The notes under the pieces: generated by a model
What the model was told of the DNA's origin: nothing
Database searches by the model: none
The model's input: the letters and a program-made list of their open reading frames with translations, nothing else
Part shown: positions 46,178-56,976 of the stretch, piece after piece
How the letters are laid out: each line of letters opens with the position of its first letter
Position numbering within the stretch: position 1 is the first letter of the stretch
Translations under genes and position numbers: made by a program
From: Diaporthe sp. PMI_573
Lineage: Eukaryota; Ascomycota; Sordariomycetes; Diaporthales; Diaporthaceae
Assembly (NCBI GenBank): GCA_021399435.1
Contig: JAJTUP010000029.1
Span: 434,001-498,000, forward strand
Length of the DNA: 64,000 nucleotides
Reading direction: 5' to 3'

Positions 46178-47485
46178 TCACGACTTGTTCAAAGCCTTGT
46201 CTAGCCATGCAAACATGACCCTGCCCAACTCTTGCGGAGCACCAGTCTGGCAGTGAAACCCGGCCGTTCCATTGAACATATGGAGGTCTGCTCTCTCGCC
46301 CAAAGCATCCTTGACGAGCTGTGACTGACCCGCCATAAGATCTTCGTACTCTCCATCGGCAATCCAAACTGGCATCTTGATACGGTCCGCGATGCCTCCC
46401 TTCAGCGTGTAGTTCTTGAACGACTGGAAGAAATCATAAGGTGACTTCATCTTGAAAGCCCACAAACCCTGCTGAATGCCCCATTTAATGACCGTGGATG
46501 TTTCCGGGTCACTTTGCAACTCGTCCATTGCCTGATCAAACCCATTTTTATCACCGGACTCGAGAATCTCGAGTAGGTCAGACGGCAGATATGCAGTGTA
46601 TGCTTGATACGCGTCCCAAACCCCACCATTAAGCATGAGTGCAGACAGTCGGGGCTCAAAAGCAGCGGCTCGAGCGCCAAGATAACCCCCAAAAGAGTGG
46701 CCGTATAGAACGAGTCGCTCGGTATCAACGAATGCGGCTTTTTCGGAAAGAAGGTAGTCGACGACGGGGGTTACAGTGCGTTCCCAGTCTGGTATGAAGC
46801 CAACACCCTGTTCTCTGCGTGGGGTCGGCTGACCGGGTCCTTCGAACGAGAACACGTTGTATCCACGAGCCAAAGCCGGGGCAACAATGGTAGAATACAA
46901 GTCCTCCTGGGAAGCATCATAACCTTGGGTAAGGATGATAGTTGAGAGGCGCTCAGTGTGATTGTTCTTAGACAGTTGAGGATACCAGATACCCGAGACA
47001 TTGAAACCATCGCTATGAATCTCCACACGCTCAGCGGGGACAGGCAAGGCAGCTATAGCCTTATCGAAAGCTGCTCGCTGCTCGTCCCAGTAATCGTTGA
47101 TGCGTGGATCGTCCCAGTCAGCTCGGTTGTAGACGTCTGCTCGCCGAAAGTAGTTGGACGCAGAGAACCAAGTAGCCCTAACGTTGACGGAGTCGGAAGC
47201 ATACTCAGGGTCCAACGCCTTGGCCTTGGTCTCACTTGCAAGATCAAACCAAGCCTTTGTGTAGCTGTCGCGGTCGCCGGGCTTGATTTTCTTTGCAACT
47301 TCGAGCACGGGATTGACGTCTGCACCGTCGTTGGCCATCTGCCCCAGACCAGTGAGAATGTCAAAGTTGAAGTTTTCGTCGTCGTTGAGGGTGAGGATGG
47401 GCATCCTATCGTCTTGAGCACTTGCGAACCCTGCGTGAGCAAGTGCAAGTACAGCAAATGTCGTGCTACAAATTGATGATTTCAT
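46178..47485 (-). CDS. Secreted alpha/beta hydrolase (FrsA/Ayg1-like)
   Basis: A single exon of 435 residues. A signal peptide ends near FASAQDD at residue 24. A helical N-terminal region precedes the alpha/beta-hydrolase core. Strand beta-5 leads to the nucleophile elbow VLYGHSFGGYLGA (GxSxG), an acid lies in WIADGEYEDLM, and the His is in GTAGFHCQTGAP. FEGPGQPTPR matches the loop found in Ayg1/FrsA-type and 2,6-dihydropseudooxynicotine-hydrolase-like enzymes, which cleave C-C or ester bonds. The usual length fits. A TATA-like box is 86 bp upstream. The substrate is unknown; Asn-glycosylation sites fit secretion. Confidence 0.85.
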   Translation of the reverse strand: MKSSICSTTFAVLALAHAGFASAQDDRMPILTLNDDENFNFDILTGLGQMANDGADVNPVLEVAKKIKPGDRDSYTKAWFDLASETKAKALDPEYASDSVNVRATWFSASNYFRRADVYNRADWDDPRINDYWDEQRAAFDKAIAALPVPAERVEIHSDGFNVSGIWYPQLSKNNHTERLSTIILTQGYDASQEDLYSTIVAPALARGYNVFSFEGPGQPTPRREQGVGFIPDWERTVTPVVDYLLSEKAAFVDTERLVLYGHSFGGYLGARAAAFEPRLSALMLNGGVWDAYQAYTAYLPSDLLEILESGDKNGFDQAMDELQSDPETSTVIKWGIQQGLWAFKMKSPYDFFQSFKNYTLKGGIADRIKMPVWIADGEYEDLMAGQSQLVKDALGERADLHMFNGTAGFHCQTGAPQELGRVMFAWLDKALNKS

Positions 47486-47992
47486 GGTGAAAGGATAAGA
47501 ACTTGGAGTGTTATAGAGAAGAATGGATAATGTTTGTGATGAGCTTTTGGTTCCAGAGGGATATGTCTGGGTTTATATACATATTGATACCTAATCATTA
47601 TTACGGCAACTTCTGAGAAAGACGCGAACATGGCAATTGCTATGAGATTCAGCAGCCTCTTCGATGTCATGCCAAGGCAATATTTCACAAACATAGAAGC
47701 TGACAAAGTAAGTTGATGGGTAGACATCAGGAAGCGTGACTAACCCGCTGTCGCTGTCGCAAAGCCTAGCCCCATATGGAGATGATTATCAGACACAGCC
47801 GCAACGCCGTCAGCGGCTCCCACGGCTCGCATCTATGATCGAGAGCGGGTACCTTCGTAATCCTGTCAGCTTACCCCCAGTATTGGATATCAGACATAAG
47901 GTCCCTCGGCAGCTTAAAAACCCTCATACATCCGTCGCAAAACTTATCTTGATTTGGATTCTCCCCGATATAAGACGGTGCGCTAGGAAATC
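47486..47992. promoter_or_regulatory. Divergent promoter region, hydrolase and Zn2Cys6 factor 2
   Basis: About 500 bp between divergent starts. TATATAAAC on the minus strand at 47571-47579 is a likely TATA box for the hydrolase, and GATATAAG at 47968-47975 may serve the regulator gene but is very close to its start. Confidence 0.5.
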
Positions 47993-49705
47993 ATGGTCAA
48001 TCGAGGTACTTCACGAGGATGCGTCACATGCAGACAGCGACGTGTCAAGTGTGACGAAACAAAGCCATTCTGCAGGGCATGTCTCCGCCTTGGACTCGAA
48101 TGCGCGGGCTATGAGAGACCTCGACTGAAATTCAAGGACGAGACTGTTCGATACCTGGGAAAAGAGCCCGCTCAAGTAACGCGCGTCAGCAACCGCAATC
48201 AGCAGTTGACAAAGACGATACCAGACACGAACACAATTCTGCTGTCCCCGTCACATTCGCCACAAGACCTAGCGGTTCCGTTCTTCCTCACTTATGTCAC
48301 CGACGTAGGTCGCAGTGTGGAATCGACACGCGGCTTCTTGGAGTTTGTCCGCCCTGTCCTCGCCTCTGAAACCCCCAGTTCAGCTCTCTTCGCCGCAGTC
48401 AACGCCGTCGCAGTCAAGGTGTGGACAACGATGGGACACGACCACATTTCTGACTCACTTTCTACCCAATTACTTGGTCAAGCTCTAGTCCGGCTGCGCC
48501 AAGCAATCAATAATCCTGAAGAACGGGCACGCGACGCGACAGTGCTGGCGGCTCTGGTGCTGCAGATGCATGATACTCTATCAGCTGTATCCGGTCAAGT
48601 CAAAGCCCACGGCGTGCACCGCGATGGCGCATTGGCTTTGCTTTCACAGCGAGATGATAACTGCCATGGCTCAAAATACCACGCATACCTCGTCGGCAAC
48701 CTCTTACACTCTAGAGTATCCCGGTCCGTCAGAACCTGCAACGCGTTATCATCGACTGAGCTGAAATGGCTGAAGACTCAAGTCATACCTGTTTTGCCCA
48801 TGAATCCAAGCTCGCTACTTGATATCATTGGTGTCGACATTGCAGGTCTTCAACATGATTTCTGCAACCCGTCATTGGCTCTACATGCACGCCCATCAAG
48901 ACTGCAAGAGTTGCGCGAGAGAGTTCAAAGGCTAGACGCCGAGCTCCAGAAGTGGCTAGAGAGTATGCCGCCGCTTTGGTACCCGAGAAGAATGCAGAGC
49001 AGGAAAGACATCGACCCATCTATCGAAACGTACCATGGTGCTTGCGACATTTACCCAAGCATCCAGATTGTAAATATCTGGAACACATGGCGCATTTATC
49101 GCCTTATCATCGAACGAGCCAAGTCCCGACTCACAAAACCCCTTACTCCTTCTTGGAATGATCCATCAAACACACGGGTCGACATACATTCCGGAGATGT
49201 GACACGCGAGGTCCAACAACTTGTTGATTCCACATGCTATAGTATTCCTTTCTACCTGGGTAACTGTACTCGCCCCGGAATCTTGGCCAACATGGCAAAT
49301 CCACACAACAAATTCCCAAGCTATCACGACCTGTCTCCAAGCGATGAAGCGTTCCTCAACTACAAAATAAGTGATGAATATGTGTCGAGGATCGACCACT
49401 CTGGCCATGTCAACCTGCACGGTCCATTGCATATCATCAGTATCCTATCCCAGCTTATCGGCCTATTTGCTAGAGGGCGCAATTCGAATGAAGCTTATTC
49501 TTTGCGACAAGATCAGGAACATTGGATAGCGGCGCAGTTTATCCGCTCGTTATACTTGATGAATATGACGTCGGGCTGTTCTTCGAACGCGACCAAGCAC
49601 TTGGGCCATAAATACTGCTTTCAAGAAGCCATTGACAAGGTCTCGTGGGCTGGAATTCTAGCTGACAAGTTCCAAAAAGATTTATGGACAATCACTGTAT
49701 TATAA
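47993..49705 (+). CDS. Zn2Cys6 transcription factor 2
   Basis: A single exon of 570 residues. The zinc cluster is at residues 10-37: CVTCRQRRVKCDETKPFC then RACLRLGLEC, spaced C-x2-C-x6-C-x6-C-x2-C-x6-C. RLKF and a linker follow, then a long helical region (LTYVTDVGRSVESTRGF, LAALVLQMHDTLSAVSG) of the fungal-specific factor type often found in small regulators with DUF3468-like regions. It would act in the nucleus. It is divergent with the secreted hydrolase, its most likely target by position. Confidence 0.87.
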   Translation: MVNRGTSRGCVTCRQRRVKCDETKPFCRACLRLGLECAGYERPRLKFKDETVRYLGKEPAQVTRVSNRNQQLTKTIPDTNTILLSPSHSPQDLAVPFFLTYVTDVGRSVESTRGFLEFVRPVLASETPSSALFAAVNAVAVKVWTTMGHDHISDSLSTQLLGQALVRLRQAINNPEERARDATVLAALVLQMHDTLSAVSGQVKAHGVHRDGALALLSQRDDNCHGSKYHAYLVGNLLHSRVSRSVRTCNALSSTELKWLKTQVIPVLPMNPSSLLDIIGVDIAGLQHDFCNPSLALHARPSRLQELRERVQRLDAELQKWLESMPPLWYPRRMQSRKDIDPSIETYHGACDIYPSIQIVNIWNTWRIYRLIIERAKSRLTKPLTPSWNDPSNTRVDIHSGDVTREVQQLVDSTCYSIPFYLGNCTRPGILANMANPHNKFPSYHDLSPSDEAFLNYKISDEYVSRIDHSGHVNLHGPLHIISILSQLIGLFARGRNSNEAYSLRQDQEHWIAAQFIRSLYLMNMTSGCSSNATKHLGHKYCFQEAIDKVSWAGILADKFQKDLWTITVL

Positions 49706-50212
49706 TGAAGAGCAGCTATAGCACTAGCAGGGAGGTCATTAATACAGACTTCGCAATCTTGGCTGTGGCTCTGCAACTGGGGCGAAGGTGATGGCCCACT
49801 GGCCTGGGCCTCGTACCGACTCGTACCGACTCGTACTGCAGCGGGCTTACGGGGATTTCCCCTTAACGGTCACTACAACTTGAAGGTCCCACTCAAGTTC
49901 AAGTTGCCCTACCCAGCGTCCACTGTCCGATGGAACGACCCCTGCCGGGCTCGTGAAAGGTTCCATATTATATTTATGCTACGCTGTGGGCTTTTCACAG
50001 ATGAAAGAATGTCTCGTTGATCATACCCTGGTATAGCCATCAGCGCCAGTTCCGTATAGCCGGTCCTCGGTGACCCCGGCGCCATAGCGAAGCAGCAGAG
50101 ACCACCATCGTTCAGCAGTGGACGAAGACATAAACCTTGCTCGTCTCCCGTACATATCGCTCTGTCTTACTCTTTTACTGCCAAGATCATTCTCGCCACA
50201 TTTCTTTCAACA
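49706..50212. other. Intergenic region before cutinase
   Basis: About 500 bp with no gene. It contains repeat module copy 2. Confidence 0.5.
49811..49853. repeat. tcgtaccgac repeat module, copy 2
   Basis: Two exact tcgtaccgac units (49811-49820, 49821-49830), a third degenerate unit tcgtactgca, then gcgggcttacgggga. It matches the module near 45.74 kb, about 4 kb away. Confidence 0.75.
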
Positions 50213-51171
50213 ATGTTTCAACTCGCCACCAAGTTCACGTTGGCCCTGGCCCTGGCCCAGATGTCGACCAGCGTACTGGCTGGTGCCATTGTGTCCCCCA
50301 ATGAAACCGATGCAATGAGACTCCAAGCGTTCGAATGCCGATGCGGAGTCAGCCAGTTCCTTTCGATGCCGCATGCCAATATCACGGATCCCTTAGAGAC
50401 TGGGGGATGTCATTCCTACGGTATGTTCCCAATCTACACACGCTGACACTTTGAACGCTGATTGTGATACGATCAACAGTTCTGGTCGACGCCCGTGGCA
50501 CACAGGAGCCGCAAGGGGTCTCTACAATGTTTTATCCGATGATTCACACCATCCTGGATCAATTGCCAGGTGGCGTCAGCCTTCCCGTCCAATACCCAGC
50601 CGGGGTCGCGCAGGATACAGCCTCGGGCGAGGAGTTCGTAATCGACACCATCAATAGAGGTCTTCATGACTGCCCTGAGCAAAAGTATGCTCTCTTTGGG
50701 TATTCTCAAGGTGCAACCCTGATGCTTAGAGCCGTCGGTCGACTGAGCGGCAAGGCTGCAGACGCTATCAAGTCGGTCGTACTGGTCGGTAATCCATACC
50801 GTTTGCCGGGCAAATTGTCCAATGTAAATGGCACTGGACAGCCCGGAAATGACAACAACACGGGGCTGTTCGTCGACGCTGCGGTTGCAAATAACGAAAC
50901 CATCCCACAGCTTTCCAACGAACTTGATAGAAGCGGGAAAGTACTCGATTACTGTCTCGAGGTGAGTTCGTCCTATGCCTGGCAGGTGTTGCCAAGTTCA
51001 AAAAGACGTGTTAACAGTGTTCTTGTTCAGGGCGATGGAGTCTGCGCGCCTAATCCCGCCTGCTCATGCCAACTCCCAGCCGGCCACCTTTCTTACGCAT
51101 CGGTAGCTAGTGTCCAGGACACCGCAGTCAAGCATGTCGTCACGCGACTCTCAGGCCCTCCTGTGTTTTAG
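50213..51171 (+). CDS. Cutinase-family serine esterase
   Basis: Three exons (50213-50420, 50480-50961, 51031-51171) give 276 residues. A signal peptide ends around STSVLAGA. The core has VLVDARGTQEPQG, then the nucleophile elbow YALFGYSQGATLMLRA (GxSxG), KSVVLVGNPY, the catalytic Asp in GDGVC and the His in AGHLSY, in the order of cutinases and acetylxylan esterases. The enzyme would hydrolyse cutin or acetylated polysaccharides outside the cell. An 87-residue stretch before the core, containing Cys-rich ECRCG, is longer than in classic cutinases. Exon phases are consistent and no lesion seen. Confidence 0.9.
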
Positions 51172-51764
51172 GCCCTCGAGAAATGATGCGTTTGTATTCA
51201 CCATGAAAGGCAACCGATCACTCTGAATGCATGTGTTCAATAAGCACAGCCAGGGTGTGGCTGGTTGTGAGAATGGTAATTTCGGTCAGATAGAAGTGAA
51301 AACTAGGGTGGACAGGTGAATGAAAAAGAAATTCCGACATCTTGAATTCGTAGTTCAATACCACAGGTGAAGCCAGTTAGACTATTGTTAAACATCACTT
51401 AGAAACTCTGCGTAGTGATAATTTGCATGAAATGAAAGATGTTAGAAGACAATCACTACGCGTCAGAACGACTCCCATATTCTAGGCAGCACTATAAAGT
51501 GTTATTGAATAGTTCTAAATCTTAATACTGTAGTGCTGACCGCTAAACTGGATAAACACTCGGCTGATGATGAGTGCTAACACATAAGGAGCGGTAAGGA
51601 AGGGGTCCCTGGATGTTTTTCAGGGGCCCCTGCTAGTGGCGTAGAGTAATATTATTGGGGCCCGAATAACAACCTCATATATTCTTGTACAATCTCTCTC
51701 CACAACGGTTGTGTGTCCAGACTGTCTGTACTCACTCCACGAACTACTTTGAGCTCCGATCACG
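51172..51764. other. Intergenic region before the GMC gene
   Basis: About 590 bp with no gene seen. Confidence 0.45.
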
Positions 51765-53717
51765 ATGTTGTCGTGCCTTTTGTGGGCTGCGGTACTCGCA
51801 GCCTCCACGGTCCAGTGCATGCCCCTAACCGGAGAAAATGCAACCTACGATTACATAGGCAAGGCTCCGCTTATCTCGAAAACATCCGCGAAACCGCATT
51901 CTAACCTTCACAGTTGTCGGTGGAGGGACTGCCGGCCTCGCCATCGCGGCTCGACTGGCCCCTCACTTCTCCGTCGCCGTAATCGAAGCGGGGGGCTCAT
52001 ACCAGGCCGACACGGGCAACCAGAGCGTGGTGCCCTACTACGCGCTGAACATGCCGGTCCTCGGGACGGACCCGGCCACGTACCAGCGCGAGCCCCTGGT
52101 CGATTGGGACCTGATCTCTGCTCCGCAACAAGGCGCAGCCGGGCGAGCCGTTCATTACGCCAGGGGCAAGACGCTGGGCGGGAGCTCGGCGCTCAACACT
52201 CTGGCGTACGTCCGCGGGTCCAAGGGCACGCACGACCGGTGGGCTGAGGAGGTCGGCGACGAGAGCTATGTGTGGGACAGCGTCTTGCCGTTCTTCAAGG
52301 CGGGCTGTCAGCTCACGCCTCCTGACTTGGAGAAGCGCAATGCCCCCAACGCGACGCCGAGCTGGGACGCTGATGCATTTGCCGCCGGTGATGATACCAC
52401 CGCCGGGGAGAGGCCGCTGCGTGTGTCCTTTGGCAACTGGGTGGATCCGACGACCTCGTGGCTTGCACGCGCGCTGCAGGGCATTGGGATGGGGCCTGCG
52501 CCGAAGGGCTTGAACAGCGGGTCGATCAGTGGCGTGGGAGGGTGGACCTCGTCCACGATTGACCCTCGAGACGCGACTCGGTCTTCTTCTCAGACGAGCT
52601 ACCTGGAGACGGCAGAGCAGGAGGCCAGCGTGAAAGTGTACTCCCACACGCAGGCAACGAAGATCTTATTTGCGGCACAGAGAGCAACGGGTGTGGCAGT
52701 TGAAACTCAAGGGTCAGCATATACGCTGATCGCTAGGAAGGAAGTCATTCTCTCAGGGGGGGTGTTCCATTCTCCCCAGCTCTTAATGATTTCTGGTAAG
52801 TGAAAGGCAACCAAACAGTACCCATTCTATGGATTCCGTCTAATGCAGAACCGATTCAAGGTATCGGGCCAAGCGCAACGCTCCAGTCTCTCGGCATTCC
52901 AGTGATCAAGGATCTCCCCGGAGTGGGACAGAATCTGTGGGAGCAGATAACCTTCAGCGTTCTCCAAGGAATGAGCACGCCAACAGCAGGCACCTTTGTG
53001 GACTCTCCAGACCCGTCCGTGCGGGAGGCGACCTTGGAGCAGTACCACGACGACCAGGCCGGGCCATACAGCCAGGCAGGCGGATACTTCTCCTTCGAGA
53101 AGATCCCCGAGGACCTGCGCGCCAACTTCTCCCAGGAGACCAAGGACAAGCTCGCAGCCTTCCCGGATGACTGGCCAGAGGTACAGTATATCCCCTTCGG
53201 GTTCGTCATCCCCTCGGGCAACGGGTCCCTGACAGTGGGCGCGGTGAGCGCCACCCTGACGGCGCCCCTGTCCCGCGGAAACGTCACCATAAGCTCGGCG
53301 AGCATCAAAGACGCCCCCGTGTTCGACCTGGCCTGGGTCTCGGACTCAGCGGATGCCGAGGTCGCCGTGGCGGCGCTCAGGCGCTGCCGCGAGGCACTGG
53401 CGGATCCTTCACTCGACCCCGTCCGCGTCGGATCCGAGTTCGCCCCTGGGTCAGGTGTTACGAGCGACGAGAACATCCTGGCGTACATCCGGCAGTCGGC
53501 ATCCACCGTCTGGCACGCCAGCGGTACGTGCAAGATGGGCAAGGTGGGAGACGAGGACCCGATGGCTGTAGTGGACTCGCGGGCGAGGGTGTTTGGCGTG
53601 GAAGGGCTCCGTGTTGTGGATGCGAGCGCGTTCCCGTTTGCTGTGCCCGCGAATCCGCAGGCTACTGTGTATATGCTTGCTGAGAAGATTGCGGACGCGA
53701 TACTTAAGGGGCTTTGA
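51765..53717 (+). CDS. Secreted GMC oxidoreductase
   Basis: Three exons (51765-51858, 51914-52795, 52861-53717) give 610 residues. A signal peptide (LLWAAVLAASTVQCMP) is followed by DYIVVGGGTAGLAIAARLA, the FAD-binding motif, which appears only when intron 1 is spliced at a GC donor (GCAAGG) with branch TCTAAC and acceptor CACAG. GRAVHYARGKTLGGSSALN is GMC signature 1 and GVFHSPQLLMIS-GIGP is signature 2, rebuilt across intron 2. The catalytic His is in STVWHASGTCKMG, and the second catalytic residue in the C-terminal PANPQATVYMLAEKI is Asn. The enzyme would oxidise alcohols or sugars with FAD outside the cell, as aryl-alcohol or glucose oxidases do. Read without the GC intron it looks frameshifted. 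Confidence 0.9.
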
Positions 53718-54105
53718 GATTCTACGTACCATATGAGGAGACTTGTGCAGTTCAAGCTACAAGTGTCCATGGGTCACTGACTCACACCAGGTACCCGGTC
53801 TTTCCCAACCGGGAGTTTTATCCAGAGCAAGAACATACAATAAGTTGACCTTGAACTCATAAAGGTGAACTTAGGTTTGTGATCATCTTGCCCCTACCAA
53901 CTTCCGTAGATCTAAAGAGTGTCTCCTCTTCCTGCTTGTGTTCCATCTTAAGATCCTTTCCTCCACCCCCTCGACTCCGGGACCATTTATCTACGTGACT
54001 TTGACATAAGAAATAATTCTTTAATTTCATCATTACTACCTGTCGACCCCAGCCAAAGCAAGTAGGTATTATATTTCTCAAACCCGAGCAAAATGCATGA
54101 CTAAT
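53718..54105. other. Intergenic region before the tRNA
   Basis: About 390 bp with no gene seen. Confidence 0.45.
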
Positions 54106-54191
54106 GGGCGTTTGGTTTAGGGGTATAATGTTCGCTTCGCACTTATCAAGTAGCATGCGAAAGGTCGCCGGTTCGATTCCGGCATCGTCCA
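54106..54191 (+). tRNA. tRNA-Ala (anticodon CGC), intron-containing
   Basis: An 86-base cloverleaf. The acceptor strands are GGGCGTT and ATCGTCC with discriminator A; they pair except T6:T67 and include G3:U70, the alanine identity pair. The anticodon stem is TTCGC/GCGAA (54131-54135, 54157-54161) with anticodon CGC at 54138-54140 and a 14-base intron at 54142-54155 after position 37. The T arm is GCCGG/CCGGC with loop TTCGATT. Internal pol III boxes A (TGGTTTAGGGG) and B (GGTTCGATTCC) are present. No CCA is encoded, as usual in eukaryotes, and a T run follows at 54194-54199. The Ala identity rests on anticodon plus G3:U70. Confidence 0.85.
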
Positions 54192-54765
54192 TTGTTTTTT
54201 GCTTGGTTTCCATGCACAGGTTAATTATTCTTTTGTTCCATCGATTCCTGGCTACACGCTTTCAAACAATTGTTTTATTACTTGCTGTGGGAGTGAAGTG
54301 ACGAAAATGACCCCAGTCCTATCGGTATAATATCTCAATTTGATGTGTCCCCAAGTATGTTCCACTGAGTTGTCTGAACATGTGTGCGAGTTGACCAAGT
54401 CCAAACGAGATACTGTGCCTCTCTATGCCAACTTTGCGGGAAGCACACTTTTGTTATTGTTGAAAATTCGCCGTGCATCCGTGATGCACACACAGTTCCT
54501 GAAGGATCAATGCCCAGGTGCAGAAAGCGCCCCGTCTAGGGTAAGAAAGGAAGGTAAAGTGTGCACATCAGTTTTATGGACTGACCGATCATTTGTCCCT
54601 ACATGCCATGCCTATTTTCATAGGCTTATATCCAGTACTAAACTCTTGATTGTCTACACTACACCTTTTACCATGTCAACCAAGGCCTTGAATCCGTCTT
54701 GGCAGCTTATCATCAGCCCATTAAGGCTAACAAGTCTGCACTCGTGATACCCTCAGGTGGTGTTC
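54192..54765. other. Intergenic region after the tRNA
   Basis: No supported gene. The TTTTTT run just after the tRNA is a pol III terminator. Upstream exons of the following hypothetical gene could lie here. Confidence 0.4.
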
Positions 54766-55702
54766 ATGGTAAAGCCAATAAATGCTTGCAATCGCTATAA
54801 GTCTCCGGGGAATTCTATGCTCATCCTACCTGCAGCATGTCCGGCAGTTCCTCCACGTAAACTGAGCACATCAGGCCTCACCATGATAACTACGGTGTTC
54901 AAGCCACACTCGGCGTGTTTTGCACCTTCCAATTTGTGGCTCTCCTCCGTGGATTGTTACGTGGAGTATGGCGCATCTTCATCGGAACCAGACGCCACAT
55001 TGACTTCCCTCGCTTGTCCCGTCACATTGCTGGGATCCCCAAAGACCTTCGGTGTCGTGGAGTCCAGCTGTTATCAATGGGTGTATCTTGATCTCCCGGC
55101 AATGGCATTCAGCAACTGCCCCGTAGGCATGACAGCAGCAGTCACGTCAACTCGTGTCTTGCGCAGCGTTGATGGCATTAAAATAGTGGCGACATATTGT
55201 TGTCCTTCGTAAGCGCTTCAGCTAACTTCAACTTTTCTGTCTCATTTTAGTTGCTTATCAGGTTATCAGAGTATATGACTTTGTGTCGAAGTTTGGGCCT
55301 ATTCCACACACTATTGGAGATTCAAGCTACTCCGTGAGGCTGCTGGGCAACCTTATGTGTCGGGCCGAAGCTGTTAGACCTCTTTCCGACCAGACTGTGA
55401 CCCTCACAGTATCGATAGAACCTCTTATTACCACCGAAGTGGTATGGGACTGCGACAGGGACATCATCCACGCACATGCAGAAAGCTTCGACAGATATGT
55501 CTACGAAGGCTCCGGAACTACATCTGAGTGTTTTGGCTATTACTGCCCAACTGATGTCAACCCTCTCGCCGATTCGACTGCTACTTCAACCCCCATGCCG
55601 ATGTATTCTTACACTCCGCCGACTTCACATTCAACCACGACCGCGAGCTCAACGGGGGAGGCTGGTGAAGATACTCAGGCAAATTCTACGCAAGATAGCT
55701 AG
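54766..55702 (+). CDS. Hypothetical fungal protein with CPxGMT and CCPS motifs
   Basis: A tentative two-exon model (about 54766-55208, then from about 55270 to 55702). Exon 1 has ITTVFKPHSACFAP, SNCPVGMTAAVTSTRV and ends in YCCPS; the pairing of CPxGMTxA with a following CCP is a pattern in a group of fungal hypothetical proteins with extracellular Cys-rich parts. A GTAAGC donor at 55209 and a GTTATCAG acceptor keep the frame into VYDFVSKFGPIP. The second exon ends in a Ser/Thr/Pro-rich tail. I saw no clear signal peptide or membrane span, so a 5' exon may be missing or the gene truncated. Function unknown. Confidence 0.4.
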
Positions 55703-56026
55703 GGAAACGCCACACAAACATTGTTCGGAAAGGGCCGCGGAACTGCCGCTCTTTTGGCAACCCTTTTATCAATTTCTTACTGAACTACACTGTCCGAGCG
55801 TGGTAGCCTGTTTGGAACAAACTTTCACGTATAGTGTGATGGTCAAGCAGCGGATACAATCACTACACATGGCCGAAGTCGGTGTCTACATAGTATACTC
55901 GATCGTCTGTTTTTTTTTTTTTTTTTTTTTTTTGAAGCGATATATCGTGGCATTTGAAATATGATGGATGCTGTGACGATTGCCGGACCAGAATATTGTG
56001 ATCAAGAGGGCGTCAGACTATTATTT
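55703..56026. other. Spacer with homopolymer tract
   Basis: No gene seen. A run of 24 T lies at 55910-55933. Confidence 0.6.
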
Positions 56027-56976
56027 TCAGGAAGCATAGGTAGGTATCTTAGTAATAGCTGCCATGGTCTCTTTCGCACCTCTAGCCAGTATCGCCGAGT
56101 CCTGCCCGCCGAGAAGAAAACGAGCATCCAATCTATTGATAGCCCAGTCATGTAAGTCGTGATCATCATAAATACCTGCCAAGCCAAAAATCTTCCCATG
56201 CTTTTTGCAGGCTTTGCTGACCGTCTCCAAGGCCTCCCGGAAGATATTGGTCTTGAACTGGCCTGGAACTCCAAGCTCGATAGCGAGGTCGTTCGAGCCG
56301 ACCAAGATGACATCCGCGCCTTGGACCGATGCTATGTCATCGATATCTTGTACGCTTTCTTTCGTCTCAATCATCAAGAAGACGCTGGAGCCCTCAGCGT
56401 TGGTCTCAGACATTATTGATTCTTGCGGTGTCGCCTTGAGAGAGAAGAGCGGTAGTTGTCCGGTGATGGATCGAGTCCCTTGGGGAGGGTACTTGCAAAT
56501 CGACACAGCCGCTCGTGCGTCCTCTGTTCTCAATTTGTGAGTATTGCATCCCGATCCTGCCGTGGTTTAGGTTCAGCAAATCTTACCTCGACCGCGAATA
56601 TGAGGGAAAATCACTCCCATAGCCCCGCCATCTAATACCTTTTGCACAAAGCCGTTGCCGCACTGGTAAGGAACCCTGACGAATGGTGTGATACCTAGCT
56701 GCAGCGCCACTATGCAATGTTGGCTCGAATCCTCGATTGATAGTGTTGAGTGCTCCAGATCAATGAAAAGAGCGTCAAAACCTGCATTGGCCGCCAAGTG
56801 AACAACCTGCGTGTTTTTTACAAGCCGGATGCCCATGGCCTGGGTCCGTCAGTGATTCATGCGACCCCAGGGAATCAGAAGACTGAGATAAAGAATTGGA
56901 ATTCTGGTTTACTCACTGTACAGAGCTTGCCGGCAGCGCTGAGCCGCATCAAATTGTTCCTAATGACGGAAGCCAT
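56027..56976 (-). CDS. HpcH/HpaI-type aldolase
   Basis: Three exons (56976-56917, 56839-56587, 56523-56027) give 269 residues. GIRLVKNTQVV, DALFIDLEHSTLSIED near residue 50, VRVPYQCGNGFVQKVLDGGAMGVIFPHI and SVFLMIETKESVQDIDDIASVQG, with the metal-binding Glu, then DVILVGSNDLAIELG with the metal-binding Asp, follow the family order. These class II aldolases cleave or form 4-hydroxy-2-oxo acids, giving pyruvate and an aldehyde. The first exon is short (20 codons) and was chosen because its start MASVIRNNL is typical. It is divergent with the aminotransferase 430 bp away, so they are probably co-regulated. Confidence 0.88.

Noticed and set aside
51765..51920. Apparent frameshift at the start of the GMC gene
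   Set aside because: A GC-AG intron with good branch and acceptor rebuilds the FAD-binding motif, so the gene is taken as intact.
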